Assembly (NCBI GenBank): GCA_963795935.1
Contig: CAWCJO010000005.1
Span: 186,001-250,000, forward strand
Length of the DNA: 64,000 bases
Source of the DNA: JAICMB01 sp963795935
Lineage (GTDB): Bacteria > Acidobacteriota > Terriglobia > Bryobacterales > Bryobacteraceae
Direction: 5' to 3'
Shown: piece by piece, positions 38,677 to 49,320 of the stretch
Numbering within the stretch: the first letter of the stretch is position 1
Layout: each line of letters starts with the position of its first letter
The notes under the pieces: model-generated
What the model was told of the DNA's origin: nothing
Database searches by the model: none
Seen by the model: the letters and a program-made list of their open reading frames with translations, nothing else
Position numbers and translations under genes: made by a program

Positions 38677-39554
38677 CTCGTCCGTCGCTTTTCCGACCCC
38701 CTCCCGCCACTCCGGAGCTCAAATCGGCGCTGCTCCGGCTGGGCTTCTTTGCCGCCATCGCGTTCGTCTCTTATTTCATCTTCGCCACCGTCCTGCTGTG
38801 GGCGCTTCCGCCCAACGCCCAGCTCGTAATCGCCGTCTTCAGCAACTTCGCATCGGCCGCCATCGCCAACGCTCTGGCGCTCCGCATCTTCGAACGCGGC
38901 CGACTCGCCGACGTGGGCCTCGGCTGGACGCCGGCATCCCGCCGGAACTTATCGTTGGGCCTGCTGGGGGGTCTGGGCGCGGCCTTCCTGGTGCTGCTGC
39001 TCCCCGTCGCCGTTCGAGTGGCCGACATCGAGCGCGTCCCCAATGGACGTCTGGACTGGCCCACCCTCCTCTTCGTCTCCGTTCTCTTGATGTTCGGCGC
39101 CATTGCCGAAGAAATGCTCTTCCGCGGCTACGGCTTTCAGGTCTTCCTCGCCGCCGCCGGTCCCTTCGCCGCGATTCTCCCGGACAGCGTGCTATTCGCC
39201 TTCATGCACGCCAGTAATCCCGGGTTCACCTTGCTGGCCGGCATCAACACGCTTTTGTGGGGTATTTTACTCGGCTACTCCTTTCTGCGCAGCGGCGATC
39301 TATGGCTGCCCATCGGTCTCCACTTCGGCTGGAACTGGATGCTCCCGCTGCTGGGCGTCAACCTGAGCGGGCTTACAATGGGAGTAACAGGGTACACGAT
39401 GCGCTGGAAGGCCGGTGGTTTGTGGAGCGGCGGCGCCTACGGCATCGAAGGCGGGATCCTCACGACCGCTATCGTCGTGCTTCTTTATTTCTACCTCGAA
39501 TGGGCGCCCCTGGCGCCGCAGGAAGCGTACCTGCTTTACAAGAATCGATCATGA
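38673..39554 (+). CDS. CPBP-family intramembrane metalloprotease
   Basis: This 293-residue membrane protein has about eight hydrophobic segments. The three CPBP (Abi) motifs are present: EEMLFRGYGFQVFL, FAFMHASNPGFTLLAG and LPIGLHFGWNWMLPLLG, which supply the Glu-Glu, His and His/Asn active-site residues. Such enzymes act like Rce1 on prenylated or membrane proteins, although most bacterial substrates are unknown. It sits between the receiver gene and a secreted protein, with four-base overlaps on both sides, so the three genes form one transcript. Confidence 0.9.
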   Translation: MTRPSLFRPPPATPELKSALLRLGFFAAIAFVSYFIFATVLLWALPPNAQLVIAVFSNFASAAIANALALRIFERGRLADVGLGWTPASRRNLSLGLLGGLGAAFLVLLLPVAVRVADIERVPNGRLDWPTLLFVSVLLMFGAIAEEMLFRGYGFQVFLAAAGPFAAILPDSVLFAFMHASNPGFTLLAGINTLLWGILLGYSFLRSGDLWLPIGLHFGWNWMLPLLGVNLSGLTMGVTGYTMRWKAGGLWSGGAYGIEGGILTTAIVVLLYFYLEWAPLAPQEAYLLYKNRS

Positions 39555-40333
39555 AGTTTTTTGCGATGATCGCGCTCATTATTGTGATGCCGATCGCCTC
39601 GGCCCAGAAGCTGACCGACGACGATAAGATCGAGATCCTGCGCGGCCTCATGGCCGAATACGCCACCGTGAAAGCGTATCTGCCGCGCTCCCACAAGCCT
39701 CTCGATTTTAATGCCAATGGAACGTGGGACAAGGAGAAATGGCAGGATGCGGGCCGTGAATTCGGCCCCGCCGCGCGCGTCGGCGATCTCGTCCAAATCA
39801 CGAAAGTCGGCATCGAAAGCGACCGCATCGTCCTCGAGATCAACAACGGAATGAAGGGCAAGGCCCATTGGTACGACCACGTGCAGGTCGGCATGGGCGG
39901 AGGCATGGCCCCTGTAAACACCAACCAGAACTCGAACGCGCCCAGTGGGACCACCATCGCGCTTGTTTTTGAAAAACATGTGCCGCCGCTGAAGACCGCC
40001 GAGCTTAAGAAAATCCTCTCGCCCTTGCTGGACTTCGATAAGCACAGCGCCACGGAAAATTATGCCGACACGCTTCCCGCCCCGGTCAAGGAAGCGATCA
40101 AGAACAAGAAGGTGATCGAAGGCATGGATCGCGACCAGGTCCTGCTCGCCATGGGCCGCCCGCGTCTCAAGGAACGCGACGTCAAGGACGGCGTCGAGAC
40201 CGAAGACTGGATCTACGGCGAGCCGCCCGGCATCATCACGTTCGTGACATTCAACGGATCGAAGGTCGTCAAGGTGCGCGAGTCCTACGCCGGCGTGGGA
40301 GGCTCCACCGCCGCGCCGCTGCCGCCGCGCTGA
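39551..40333 (+). CDS. Secreted protein with SmpA/OmlA-like C-terminal module
   Basis: ATG at 39551 opens a signal peptide (MKFFAMIALIIVMPIASA). The mature part contains EILRGLMAEYATVKAYLPRS, a strand-rich middle (TTIALVFEKHVPPL), and a C-terminal VIEGMDRDQVLLAMGRPRLK with WIYGEP. The last pattern is the one seen in SmpA/OmlA (BamE-like) folds. The gene overlaps CPBP by four bases. It is intact. The function is unknown, probably periplasmic. Confidence 0.75.
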   Translation: MKFFAMIALIIVMPIASAQKLTDDDKIEILRGLMAEYATVKAYLPRSHKPLDFNANGTWDKEKWQDAGREFGPAARVGDLVQITKVGIESDRIVLEINNGMKGKAHWYDHVQVGMGGGMAPVNTNQNSNAPSGTTIALVFEKHVPPLKTAELKKILSPLLDFDKHSATENYADTLPAPVKEAIKNKKVIEGMDRDQVLLAMGRPRLKERDVKDGVETEDWIYGEPPGIITFVTFNGSKVVKVRESYAGVGGSTAAPLPPR

Positions 40334-40477
40334 AGCATTCTCAAACGAGCTGAGCCGCGGTCGCCGCAAAACGCCGGCAACATCCCGGGATTAGATTGCC
40401 AGCGGAGCCAGCCGAGCCGGCGCAATCGGCCGATTTTCATGCGCCGCGATTCATGGCAACACATTCCTGGTCGCGTT
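40334..40477. other. Intergenic space after the response-regulator operon
   Basis: No gene or strong hairpin was found in these 144 bases. Beyond it the dispersed-repeat candidate begins. Confidence 0.45.
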
Positions 40478-40611
40478 AGCCCGCATGCGGCGTGCGAAAA
40501 AGACCGTTAAGTACCGGCTCCCTTACGGTCACGGCTCTGTAAAAGCTGCAAACAAGCAGTCGCGATTCTGAGCCGCGCGCGTCGGCAAGCGGGTTTTGGC
40601 AGCGCTCGATA
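40478..40611. repeat. Candidate dispersed REP-like intergenic repeat
   Basis: The segment contains an imperfect palindrome around CGGCTCCCTTACGGTCACGG and, on the minus strand, CCCGCTTGCCGACGCGCGCG. Both strings resemble a short repeat found widely between genes of Solibacter-like genomes, where it creates spurious peptides with PLADARGS. It lies between convergent genes. Only one full copy is in this window, so the repeat status rests on memory, not on comparison here. Confidence 0.35.
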
Positions 40612-43600
40612 TCAGAACTGGAAACGCAGATCGAGCGAAAGGATTCGCGGGCCGCGATCGGCGGTGGGCAAACCGAAAGAGGCGTTGGTCTGAACACCGG
40701 CGCCGTTGAACTGAGCGGTGCTGTTGATGGTCGTGAACTGGGGGTGGTTGAGCGCGTTGTAGGCCTCGAGCCGAAGTTTCAAAACGCGCTTTTCGCCCAA
40801 GCCGATCGGCACCGTTTTCCCCAGCGCCAGATCGAAGTTGTAATAGGGGTGCTGCCGCAGAATATCCACGCCGGCGTTGCCGATCGTGCCCACGGCGGGT
40901 TCCGCGAAAGCGGCGGTATTGAAGTAAGTGCCCGCCGCCGCCGGCGCGGCATTGGCATCGCCAACGACATTGATGCGTGGAGTTTCCGAAGCCGATCCCG
41001 TAATATCGGCCCCCACGGTGCTGGTAAAGCCGGGCGTAAATGGGGCGCCGGACGAGAAGGTGGCCAGACCGGAAAGAATCCAGCCGTCGGCGACGGCGCC
41101 CAGAACCTTATTGTGCAGCGCGCGTCCCGGCCGCGGCAGGTAATAGATGAAGTTGACCGCCAGGAGTTGGGGGCGGTCCGTGCTTAGCGGCCCATAGTTA
41201 CGCTCGTAATTATTGGCAACGAGGGGATCGAAAGTTATCATCCCGAGACTCTTGGACCAGGTATAGGCGGCGCCCAGCGCAAGATTTTTCGAAAATTGGC
41301 GGCGCAGACTAACCTGCAAGGAGTTATAGTTGGTCTTGCCGCCAAACTGAAAGGGAGTGATGTCGAGATACCCCGGATAATTGACGCGAAGCAGGGCCGA
41401 GGGGAGTATGCCGCCGGTCTTGGTGGGGTCTGCATTTTTGGGGTTGAAATCGGCGCCGAGCGGGATGGGGTTGATGTTGACTGTCCAGGGCTGGTTCAAC
41501 CCCCAATTACCCACATAGGAGGTGTCCAGCACCATCCCGAAGCCGACGCTTTGCTGGACGCCGATGCTGGCGTTGCGCACTTGGTCGATGGGCGCGGAGC
41601 CGGCTGAGATACGAGACGCTGGTTGGTCCGATCAGTCCAGTGCTGCTGGATAGGGAATTGATGGCGCCATAGTAACTCGAGGCAGTGAATACGACCGGCG
41701 ATTGGCCCCCCATTTCGGACACCCGATTCTCGTTGAACTGGTTATAAAAGACGCCCGCGCCGCCTCGAATGGCGGTCTTGCCATTGCCGAACACGTCATA
41801 AGCAAAACCGAAGCGCGGCGCTACAGCCACGGGCATGTGAGTGTAAGTGTTCAGCGGCACTCCATTCTGTCCCGCCACTAACATGCCGTTGCCGGGATTG
41901 CCGGTGTTGGGTACAAACAGACCGATGGCCGCCTGCGGCGCGGTGGCGCCGCTCCCAGGATCGACCGCCACTCGTTGGCCCGCGGAATTGAAGCCGGGAA
42001 TGTAAATTCTGGGGACCGCCGCCGCGGAATAAGAGCTCGGCGAGAAATAGGACCACAGGTTATTGGGATTGACAATGGGAGTTTGATGGTAGAAGCGGAG
42101 GCCGTATTCCAAGGTCAACCGCCGCTTGACGCGCCAGCTATCCTGAACGTACCACTCCGTGTCCCAATAGACCAAGAGGTTGATGGTCCGGCCGTTGGCT
42201 TGGGTGAAGCTGTCATAGTCCCCTATCAAGGCGTTGGCGAAACCGTTGCCGGTGTTCAGCGGATTGTTGGCATCCGGGCGCAAAGCTGAAGGTACCCAAG
42301 TAATTATTTCCGCTGGCCTGATTGTGCCAGTTATATTCCGCGTAAATACCGGCCTTGAAGCTGTGGTTGCCCACTATCTTCGTCAAATTGTCATTAATGG
42401 ACCAGATATCGTTCCAATTGGCATAGTCCGAGTAAGGACCCACTCCAAAACTCGCCGCGTTGACGGGAGTGCTTCCAAAACTCACGGATGGAATATAATT
42501 GGCGAAGCTGTCGACCTCGGGCGCGGACTGATAGGGCGATGCATAACCTTTTGGCGTGCTGGGTATGGAGAACAATCCAGGTGGATTACCAACCAGCGAG
42601 CGGGCCACCAGCGAGGGATCTTTCTCATAATACGCCCAGATCGTATAACCTTTCCCAAATGTGAACTCATTCACCATGGTCGGGCTGAAAACGTAGTTCA
42701 GTACTGCTGCATAACCATGTCCGGGATTGGCATGGTCGATCGGCGCATAGTTCCATTGCAGGCCCTGGTAGAGGACGGTCATGTCGTCGGCGTCGTGCAT
42801 CCAACGGAAATAGGCGTTCAGCTTGGGCGTCGGGTACCAGTCAACCCGCCCCACGTCGTTGCGCCGGGGATGGGCGGCGCTGGCGCCGGACTGGAAGTTT
42901 GCCTGGCGGTAATAGAGGCTTCCCGGAGCGGGGTTAAAGTTCGGCAGCGGTATAAAGTTGAGCATCGCCTGGCCATAAGGGTTGATCTGCGAGGCTGGGA
43001 TGACATTGCCAGGGTAGGGAGCGCCCGTGCTCGGGTCCTTGATCACAATGAGCGCGCCATTGCCTCCGAAACTTTGCGAGAAGTCGCCCGTGCGCTCCAG
43101 CGCCGTCGGCACGGTCCGGGTCTGGACGCCCGGATTCACATGCTGTTGGGTGTATTCCTGGGAACCAAAGAAGAAAAGCTTGTTTTTGGAAGTGTTGAAA
43201 AACCGGGGTATATACAGGGGACCGCCCAGGCTCCATCCGGCGACGTTGTAGCGGTAGACCGGCCGGGGCAACCCGGTAACATTGTTGAAGTAATCGTTGG
43301 CGTTGAACTCTTCATTGCGGTGCGTCCACCAGCCACTGCCGTGAAACTGCCGCGTGCCGCTCTTGGTCAGCACCGAGATGGTTCCCCCGGAGTTACGCCC
43401 ATATTCGGCCTGGTAGTTAGAGCCGAGTACCCTGACCTCTTCGATGGCGTCGATGTTAGGCTCGTACTCGGTGGTGCTATTCGACCCGGTATCGAGATTG
43501 ATGACCCCGTCCACCATCATGAGCATGTCCGAGGTATTTCCATTGATGGTAATACCGGTGATTTGGTTTTCGCTAGTAACATCGCGGTTCACGGTGGTGT

Positions 43601-44090
43601 CGACCACGCCGGGCAACATGCGCATGTAGCCGAAAAGATCGCGGCCCCGCAGAGCCAGGTCGTTGAGCTGCGATCCCTCCACAAGCGAGGACTTCTCGCT
43701 GCTGGCCGTCTGCACGGGCGTCGTCTGGGCGGTCACGGACAACTGTTCGGTGACGCTGCCGATTTCGAGCCTGATTTGGCCTAAATCCCGCGTCTCGCTG
43801 GAGGCAAGATTCACGCCTCGTATCACGCGGGTCCGGAAACCCTGGACCGTGATCGTGACGGTGTAACTTCCCGCCTGCAGGTCCACGAACCGAAAAAGGC
43901 CGAGTTCATTGGACGAGGCGTTCCGTATTTCACCCGTTGCATCGGAGGTCAACTGGACGGCGGCGCCGGGTATGACGGCGTTGGCCGGATCGGTCACGAT
44001 TCCAACCAGGTTGCTGGAAACAGTCTGGCCAAACATGTTCGAAGATACGAGCAGTATGGCCCCAAGAAAGGCGATCGTTCGAATACGCAT
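40612..44090 (-). CDS. TonB-dependent receptor with carboxypeptidase-like N-terminal domain, frameshifted
   Basis: ATG at 44090 gives a signal peptide (TIAFLGAILLVSSNMFG). Next is a carboxypeptidase regulatory-like domain (LVGIVTDPANAVIPGAAV, GLFRFVDLQAGSYTVTI). A plug follows (ITINGNTSDMLMMVDGVIN, then QAEYGRNSGGTISVLTKSG) and then a long beta-barrel. It ends with the typical aromatic terminus ILSLDLRFQF. Indels near 42285 and 41600 give three frames; the product would be about 1,150 residues. This is the outer-membrane oligosaccharide importer type that is abundant in Acidobacteria. It is followed upstream by the glycosidase on the same strand, so substrate is probably a glycan. Confidence 0.88.
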
Positions 44091-44125
44091 GTGTTTCACT
44101 CCCACGATGGCCGGGTTAGGGCGGA

Positions 44126-46433
44126 CTACCTTGCCCGCCGGATGTCCCAGATCTCGACTTGCTTTGCCGGAATCTCGCTGCTGAACGTCAACGTATTGCC
44201 GCCGGCCCTGTGCCGCTCCCTGCGTCCGTTGAGGATCTCGTTCACGGCAAACTCCCCCGGAGTTTCGACGTCCAGATTCACTGTCAGTGTCTTGCCCGTT
44301 TTTCCATGATTGATGGCAAACAGAAGATCGCCCTCGGGATTCTTCTGCAAACGCACCTCTACCGGCGTCTCCGGATCGAGACCGTCCTGCGAGGTCTTAA
44401 AAGGACGGGTGACCTTGGCCCAATCGAGCAGGCCGAGTATGAACTGGCTGTCGTTGTGATACTCAGGTTGATTGGCGAGTCCTAGGAAAGAGCCGATGAA
44501 TAAGGTCTGGCCCTTGCCGTAAGCCGCAGCCGTAACGCACGGCGTATTGTCATCCAGATGCGCCAGCGCTTTGGCGCCCCTGCCGGGCAAAAGCTCGAGG
44601 GACTCGGCGAATTGGGCGCCCCGCAGGTCGTCGCCCCTGTTCAGCTTCGCCAGCGCCGGATTGGAATTGTCATCCACGATTATCCGGACTTGGCTTCTCG
44701 TCAAGACCTTGGTTTCCCGAATGCCAAATACTTCGCTCAGCCCCATGCCGGGAATCACGGAGGCGGTATAAGCATGTTCGCTATTCCAGGCGAGCCGCGC
44801 CTCCGAGACCAGGGACCCGCCCTGCTCCACATACCTCTTCAAACCGGCCGCGGCCTCGCGCGTGAGGACGACCGGACAGGGAATAATAATCAGCTTGTAC
44901 CGTGACAGATCGGTGGTTTCCACCTCTTGACGGTGAATGAAGTCCACCGGAATATTGTTCTCGGCAAATACCCGGTAATAGCCGGTCAGCGAGGCCTGAT
45001 AATACGCGCCGCCTTGTCCCCGTCCGGCGCCCGCGGTGGGGGTTGTGGCGGGAGTGCCGCGCGCACCGCCGACGTATTGCGCCGAAGGATTATAAACCAG
45101 GGCTATCCGCGCCTCCACCGGACTGGACTTTGCGAACAGCGCCTTGTTCTCCTCGGCGAAACGCGCAATCTGTCCCAGCCCCTTGGCCCGCTCCGTCACC
45201 TTGCCGTCCAAGCCGATAAGTCCGAAGCCGCCCGACTCAACGCCCGAGGACATCACGTAGTAGGCATAAATATTAATGCCTCTGGCGCCTGCGGCAATTA
45301 GCGACCATATCCAAGTGCGTTGATCGTCCGGAGTGACCGGATCGCCGACCGACATGGAGTTGGTGGAAAAACCGCCTTGAAATTCGCCCGCATAAAATCC
45401 GCCGTTCTTTTTGTTGGCGGAGCGGGAGAAGTCGGCGCCCATGATCATGCGCCATAAGTTCGGCTCGCCGACATAGCGGGGATAGACCGACAAACCGTAG
45501 TAATCCAGCGATCCCGCCTCCAGGAAATCATCCAGACCCCCACCGAAGACCGAGGGCGGCGAGGCATGAGACGTGATCAGGTGCGTCTTATCAATCTGGC
45601 GAATCACGCTATATTGCGTGGCCATGTCCTCGGCTCCTTTCTGGGCAATGAAATCGTGCCAGTCCATGTCCATCGCATAAGTGCCGATCCCGCCGGTGCG
45701 CTGGGGATATATGGCGTCCCAACTGGGGTAATTTTCATACCACTCCAGATTCAGCGCGTCGAGGGTCTTATATTTGTTTTTCAGCCATTGGCGATAGCGC
45801 ACCCGTGTTTCCGGCCCGACCAGCCGCATGGCGCGCGGTTCGCTCCACAAATCCCAGCCGTAGAAGTTGGGATACGAGACGGCAACCTTGGCCGCCTCGG
45901 TCATAAATGCCAGGATCGACTTTTGCATACCCTTGTGGTCGGAATAAAAAGACGTGGAGGGCGGCGCCGCGACGGCGTTGATCCCGTTTTCGTTCTCAAA
46001 GGCATCCGGGTACTTGATATGCGCCCAGTCCGGCGCGAATCCGAAGCCATCCCATCCCGAGTACACCTGGATGAAAACCCGCAGTCCCGCCTCGCGGGCG
46101 AGTTCGAAGAGCATGCGGAGATTATCGAAATTGTATTGGCCCTCTTGCGGTTCGTTGTGCGACCAATCCACCCACCCGCGCACGGTGTTGAAGCCGAGCG
46201 ATTTGATTTGCCGGAGATCGCGCCGCCATTCCTCTCTGGAGTTCGCCGTAAGCGGGGAAAGCATCGGCGCGCGCGCCTTTCCGCCGTTATACCAGACCGA
46301 GATCATGAGGTCGGGCGGTTGGGACAAACGCGGCACTCTTCGTTCCACGGCCGAGGGCGTCTGCGTTTTGGGCGCGACCCAGGAAGATGAAGGCGCCGGT
46401 CAGAACTGCGGCTGCAATTGCGGCTCGTCTTAT
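44126..46433 (-). CDS. GH42-like beta-galactosidase-type glycosidase, secreted
   Basis: A TIM-barrel (about 1-400) with SLGFNTVRGWVDWSHNEPQE, NFYGWDLWSEPRAM (probable acid/base Glu) and GGFYAGEFQGGF (probable nucleophile Glu) is followed by a trimerisation-like alpha/beta domain (LIIIPCPVVLTREAAAGLKR) and a beta end domain. This is the GH42 layout. A signal peptide (RRAAIAAAVLTGAFIFLG) lies upstream in another frame, about 46433-46360. It is preceded by AGGGAGG, but its first codon reads ATA, presumably a damaged ATG. One indel near 46350 joins it to the enzyme. The sugar is not certain; it pairs with the receptor downstream. Confidence 0.82.
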
Positions 46434-46487
46434 ATTTTTACCTCCCTAGTACTCTTCCGGACGCACACAGCTTGAATTCATCAGATG

Positions 46488-46503
46488 ATTATGTACTCAT
46501 AAT
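46488..46503. promoter_or_regulatory. Palindrome ATTATG-TACT-CATAAT, GntR operator candidate
   Basis: The 16-base perfect inverted repeat with six-base arms ends six bases before the gntR start codon, in the short space between it and the divergent glycosidase gene. Its AT-rich form with a TAC/GTA-like centre fits GntR/HutC operators. Binding there would block the start of gntR and could also affect the divergent operon. Confidence 0.55.
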
Positions 46504-46509
46504 GTATAG

Positions 46510-47261
46510 ATGTCAACGGCTCCGCTCAACAAGGATCTTCCCATTGCGCTGTACCATCAGATTCGCTGCGCCCTGGCCGACGCGATTGACAACGGCCAAT
46601 GGCAATCGGGCCAGCAGCTTCCTAACGAGAGCCAGCTTGCGCTGCGTTTCGGGGTCAGCAAAATCACCGTCCGGCAGGCATTACAGAAATTGGCGGATCT
46701 GGGTTATGTCCGCCGCGAACAGGGCCGGGGCACCTTCGTTTCGAAACCCAAGCTCGACCAGGGGCCGCGTGACCTGACCAGCTTCAGCGAGGAGATGCGC
46801 CGCCATCGCCTCACCGCCACGTCGCGCGTGATTGAGCGTGCCGTGACACCCGCCAATGCGCGCGTGGCCGAGGCGCTGGAACTTCGGGAGAGCCAGCCGG
46901 TGTTCGTCCTGAAGCGCCTGCGCATGGCTGACGGGGAGCCCATGGGAATCCAAACCGCCCACCTGCCGTTGGCTGTGGCGCCCGAACTGGCCGGGAAAGA
47001 CCTTGAAGATGTCTCGCTTTATGAGGTTCTGCGCGCGCAGTACGGCCTGCAACCGGCAAGTGCGCGCGAGACCTATCGCGCCGTGGCCGCGGACGCGGCG
47101 GCGGCCCAACTGCTCGGCATCGCTGCCGGCTCGCCCGTCTTCTGGGTGGAGCGCGTCACTCGCTTACCGGCGGCAAGCCGTTCGAATTCGTGCAGAGCGT
47201 CATTCGCGGAGACCGTTACAACATCATCCTGGAGTTGTCGGCCAAGCAAACGCGCCCGTGA
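46510..47261 (+). CDS. GntR/HutC-family regulator with UTRA domain, frameshifted at the end
   Basis: An N-terminal winged helix (ALYHQIRCALADAIDNGQWQ, LALRFGVSKITVRQALQKLA, GYVRREQGRGTFV) is joined to a UTRA effector domain (FVLKRLRMADGEPMGIQTAH, LYEVLRAQYGLQPASARETY). One indel near 47163 shifts to a frame with LTGGKPFEFVQSVIRGDRYN and stop at 47259. HutC-type UTRA regulators usually sense sugar phosphates or amino acids. Its position suggests control of the divergent glycosidase-receptor operon, and of itself through the palindrome at 46488. Confidence 0.88.
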
Positions 47262-47311
47262 ACCAGGTTGTGGCCATCGATCTCGGCGGCGCCAAGACGG
47301 CCATGGGAAAC
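47258..47311 (+). pseudogene. N-terminal stub of a ROK-family sugar kinase
   Basis: GTG at 47258 overlaps the gntR stop (GTGA) and gives NQVVAIDLGGAKTAMGN and a stop. This is the phosphate-1 motif (DLGGTK type) of ROK kinases. Nothing else of the kinase can be recognised in the 243 bases up to the next gene. Either the gene was deleted or it is heavily damaged. A sugar kinase would fit a glycoside-use operon. Confidence 0.5.
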
Positions 47312-47554
47312 TAAGACCGGATATTACAGGTCCATATTCCCGGCGCTGGTGGACGCAGTTGAGCGTGTCCGGCCTGACTGCTCCGCCGGCAAGACGGGAA
47401 TTCCAAGTGCGCCGCGGGACGTCCGTGGGGACGGCGATGGCGCGCCGCGACGCGATCAAGGTCAACGGCCGTTCGGCCGGCGGAACGGCTGTTACAATTC
47501 TTTTACAGCTCCGCGGCCACCGCGCCGCTGCCGCCGCACCGACCGAGGCCTCGA
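47312..47554. other. Remnant stretch between the ROK stub and the cysteine-synthase-like gene
   Basis: No recognisable coding sequence was found. A short frame (FPALVDAVERVRPDCSAG) may belong to what was once the kinase gene, but I cannot place it. Confidence 0.35.
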
Positions 47555-48481
47555 TTGATCGGTTCCATCCTGAACACAATCGGCAATACGCCGGTGGTGC
47601 GACTCCAAAAAGTGGTTCCTCCCGGAAGCGCCGATGTGATCGTCAAGCTCGAGTATTACAATCCCACCGGCTCGTACAAGGACCGCATGGCCTTGGCCAT
47701 GATCGAAGAGGCTGAAAAGCGCGGCCATCTGCGGCCGGGCATGCGCGTCGTCGAATACACGGGCGGAAGCACCGGTTCTTCTCTTGCCATGGTGTGCGCC
47801 GTGAAAGGATACCGGTTTGAGCCGCTTTCCTCCGATGCCTTCGCCCAGGAGAAGATCCAGACCATGCGCGCCTTCGGCGGAAATGTTACCGTGCTGCACA
47901 GCGAGGGCGGCAAGATCACGCCCGAATTGCTCGACCGCTTCAAGGAGGAGATCGCCAAGCGCGCCGCCGAGCCCGGAACCTTTTATACCGATCAGATGAA
48001 CAATCGCGACTCCATCCTCGGCTACCGCAAGATCGGCGAGGAGCTGCTTCGCCAAATCGACGGCAAAATATCGGCGTTCTGCGGCGGCGTCGGCACCGGC
48101 GGAATGTTGATCGGAGTCTCCCGCGTCCTGCGCGAGTCCGGCAGCGGCGCGAAGATCGTCGCTCTGGAACCCGCCGGATCGCCGGTGATCACGAAAGGAA
48201 GGGCCGGGGCGCATCGCGTCGAAGGCCTCGGCATCGGCTTCTGGCCGCCCATGCTGAGGCGTGAATATTTCGATGAAGCCCGCGCCGTCGACGAAGCCGC
48301 CGCTCGTATCATGGCGCGCCGGCTCGCCGCCGAGGAAGGCATTCTGGGCGGCACATCCACCGGTCTGAACGTAACCGCGGCCCTCGATCTGGCGCGCGAA
48401 CTCGGCCCCGGGGCGACCGTCGTCACGGTCGCCTGCGATACCGGTTTGAAGTATCTGGCGGGGGATCTGTTTACCGGCTGA
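47555..48481 (+). CDS. Cysteine synthase family PLP enzyme
   Basis: The 308-residue fold-type II PLP enzyme has the PLP lysine in YYNPTGSYKDRMALAMI, the substrate loop VVEYTGGSTGSSLAMV, the glycine-rich phosphate-binding loop FCGGVGTGGMLIGVSR, and GGTSTGLNVTAAL near the end. The layout fits CysK/CysM-like proteins (O-acetylserine sulfhydrylases). GSYKDR differs from the SVKDR of classic CysK, so a related lyase or synthase function is also possible. The start is TTG at 47555 with GAGG seven bases before. It is intact and cytosolic. Confidence 0.88.
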   Translation: MIGSILNTIGNTPVVRLQKVVPPGSADVIVKLEYYNPTGSYKDRMALAMIEEAEKRGHLRPGMRVVEYTGGSTGSSLAMVCAVKGYRFEPLSSDAFAQEKIQTMRAFGGNVTVLHSEGGKITPELLDRFKEEIAKRAAEPGTFYTDQMNNRDSILGYRKIGEELLRQIDGKISAFCGGVGTGGMLIGVSRVLRESGSGAKIVALEPAGSPVITKGRAGAHRVEGLGIGFWPPMLRREYFDEARAVDEAAARIMARRLAAEEGILGGTSTGLNVTAALDLARELGPGATVVTVACDTGLKYLAGDLFTG

Positions 48482-48716
48482 ACGTCAGACCTCGTGAGCA
48501 AGCGTGTTCGGCCGCCCGACATCGTGCCGTGATCGAAAAAGCGGTCCTGCCCGGTTGGTTGAAACGCGCGTTCCCCCGCGGCCTGACCCCGGCCACCGTT
48601 GGCGGCGCCGTCCCGAGTCGCGCAAAACGCGCGCCATGACCCGGCAAGCCCGTTGAGCACATATTTCCGGCAAACGCCCGATACTCCTCCGGCCTTTCCC
48701 CTGTTTTCAATGTCTT
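48482..48716. other. Intergenic 235 bases
   Basis: No gene, RNA or terminator was recognised. Confidence 0.45.
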
Positions 48717-48983
48717 GTGCAGCGCGCCCGTGTGGCCAAGAGCATGCAAGCGTGGTTGCGGGAGAAAGGCATGGATGCCGATCAGATTCGAGCCGCGTTT
48801 ATTACGACCCAGTTGCAACGCGCTCTCGCCAATAGCAACCCCGCGCATGCGCTCCGCGTTGCGCGCGAGTTCCGGCGTTATTTCGCATGGCATTCGGATT
48901 CCTTCTCCGAGCGCGACAGAAAACGAATCGATGAGCAGCTCCAAGCCTTGTCGATAAAAAATCTCCACACAAAAACGGCGTAA
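48717..48983 (+). CDS. Small hypothetical protein, 88 aa
   Basis: The frame from GTG at 48717 gives a helical, positively charged small protein (ARVAKSMQAWLREKGMDADQ, then FRRYFAWHSDSFSERDRKRI). It has no signal or transmembrane helix and no family I know. Coding support is only composition and length; no clear ribosome site is seen. It lies between the cysteine-synthase-like gene and another small ORF on the same strand. Confidence 0.4.
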   Translation: MQRARVAKSMQAWLREKGMDADQIRAAFITTQLQRALANSNPAHALRVAREFRRYFAWHSDSFSERDRKRIDEQLQALSIKNLHTKTA

Positions 48984-49008
48984 AGCGTCTAGTAATTAGG
49001 AAACCTTA

Positions 49009-49230
49009 ATGTTGACGAAGCGCCCGTACATTCTGGGCGTCACGCTGCCCGCATTCGATCTGGAGCGCGACGGCAGCGATGGAACGCCTCTACCCGCGCG
49101 TCTCCCCGCGAACGCGCGCGTTCTAGTCACGAAACACTGGGTCAGAGGCATGGTGGAGGTCGTCTATGACGGCCATCGCTACGCCGTTCAACATCTCGAC
49201 CTGTGTACCCGCGCCATTCTCGCCGTTTAG
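49009..49230 (+). CDS. Small hypothetical protein, 73 aa
   Basis: The frame begins with ATG at 49009 (MLTKRPYILGVTLPAFDLER) and ends with GHRYAVQHLDLCTRAILAV. The end pattern suggests strands of a small beta domain. AGGAAACCTTA lies just upstream, a weak ribosome site. I do not recognise a family. It is a likely but unproven gene. Confidence 0.45.
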   Translation: MLTKRPYILGVTLPAFDLERDGSDGTPLPARLPANARVLVTKHWVRGMVEVVYDGHRYAVQHLDLCTRAILAV

Positions 49231-49320
49231 TCCCCGGGCCTGTCCTTACCAGCCGCGTCGACCTCGCCGAACGCTACCCGCGAATTGGGTTTAAATGGGT
49301 GGAGCACGGGAGATCTTTTC

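Noticed and set aside
42234..43784. 516-codon plus-strand open frame
   Set aside because: It is antisense to the TonB receptor, which has clear plug and barrel motifs. The plus frame has none.
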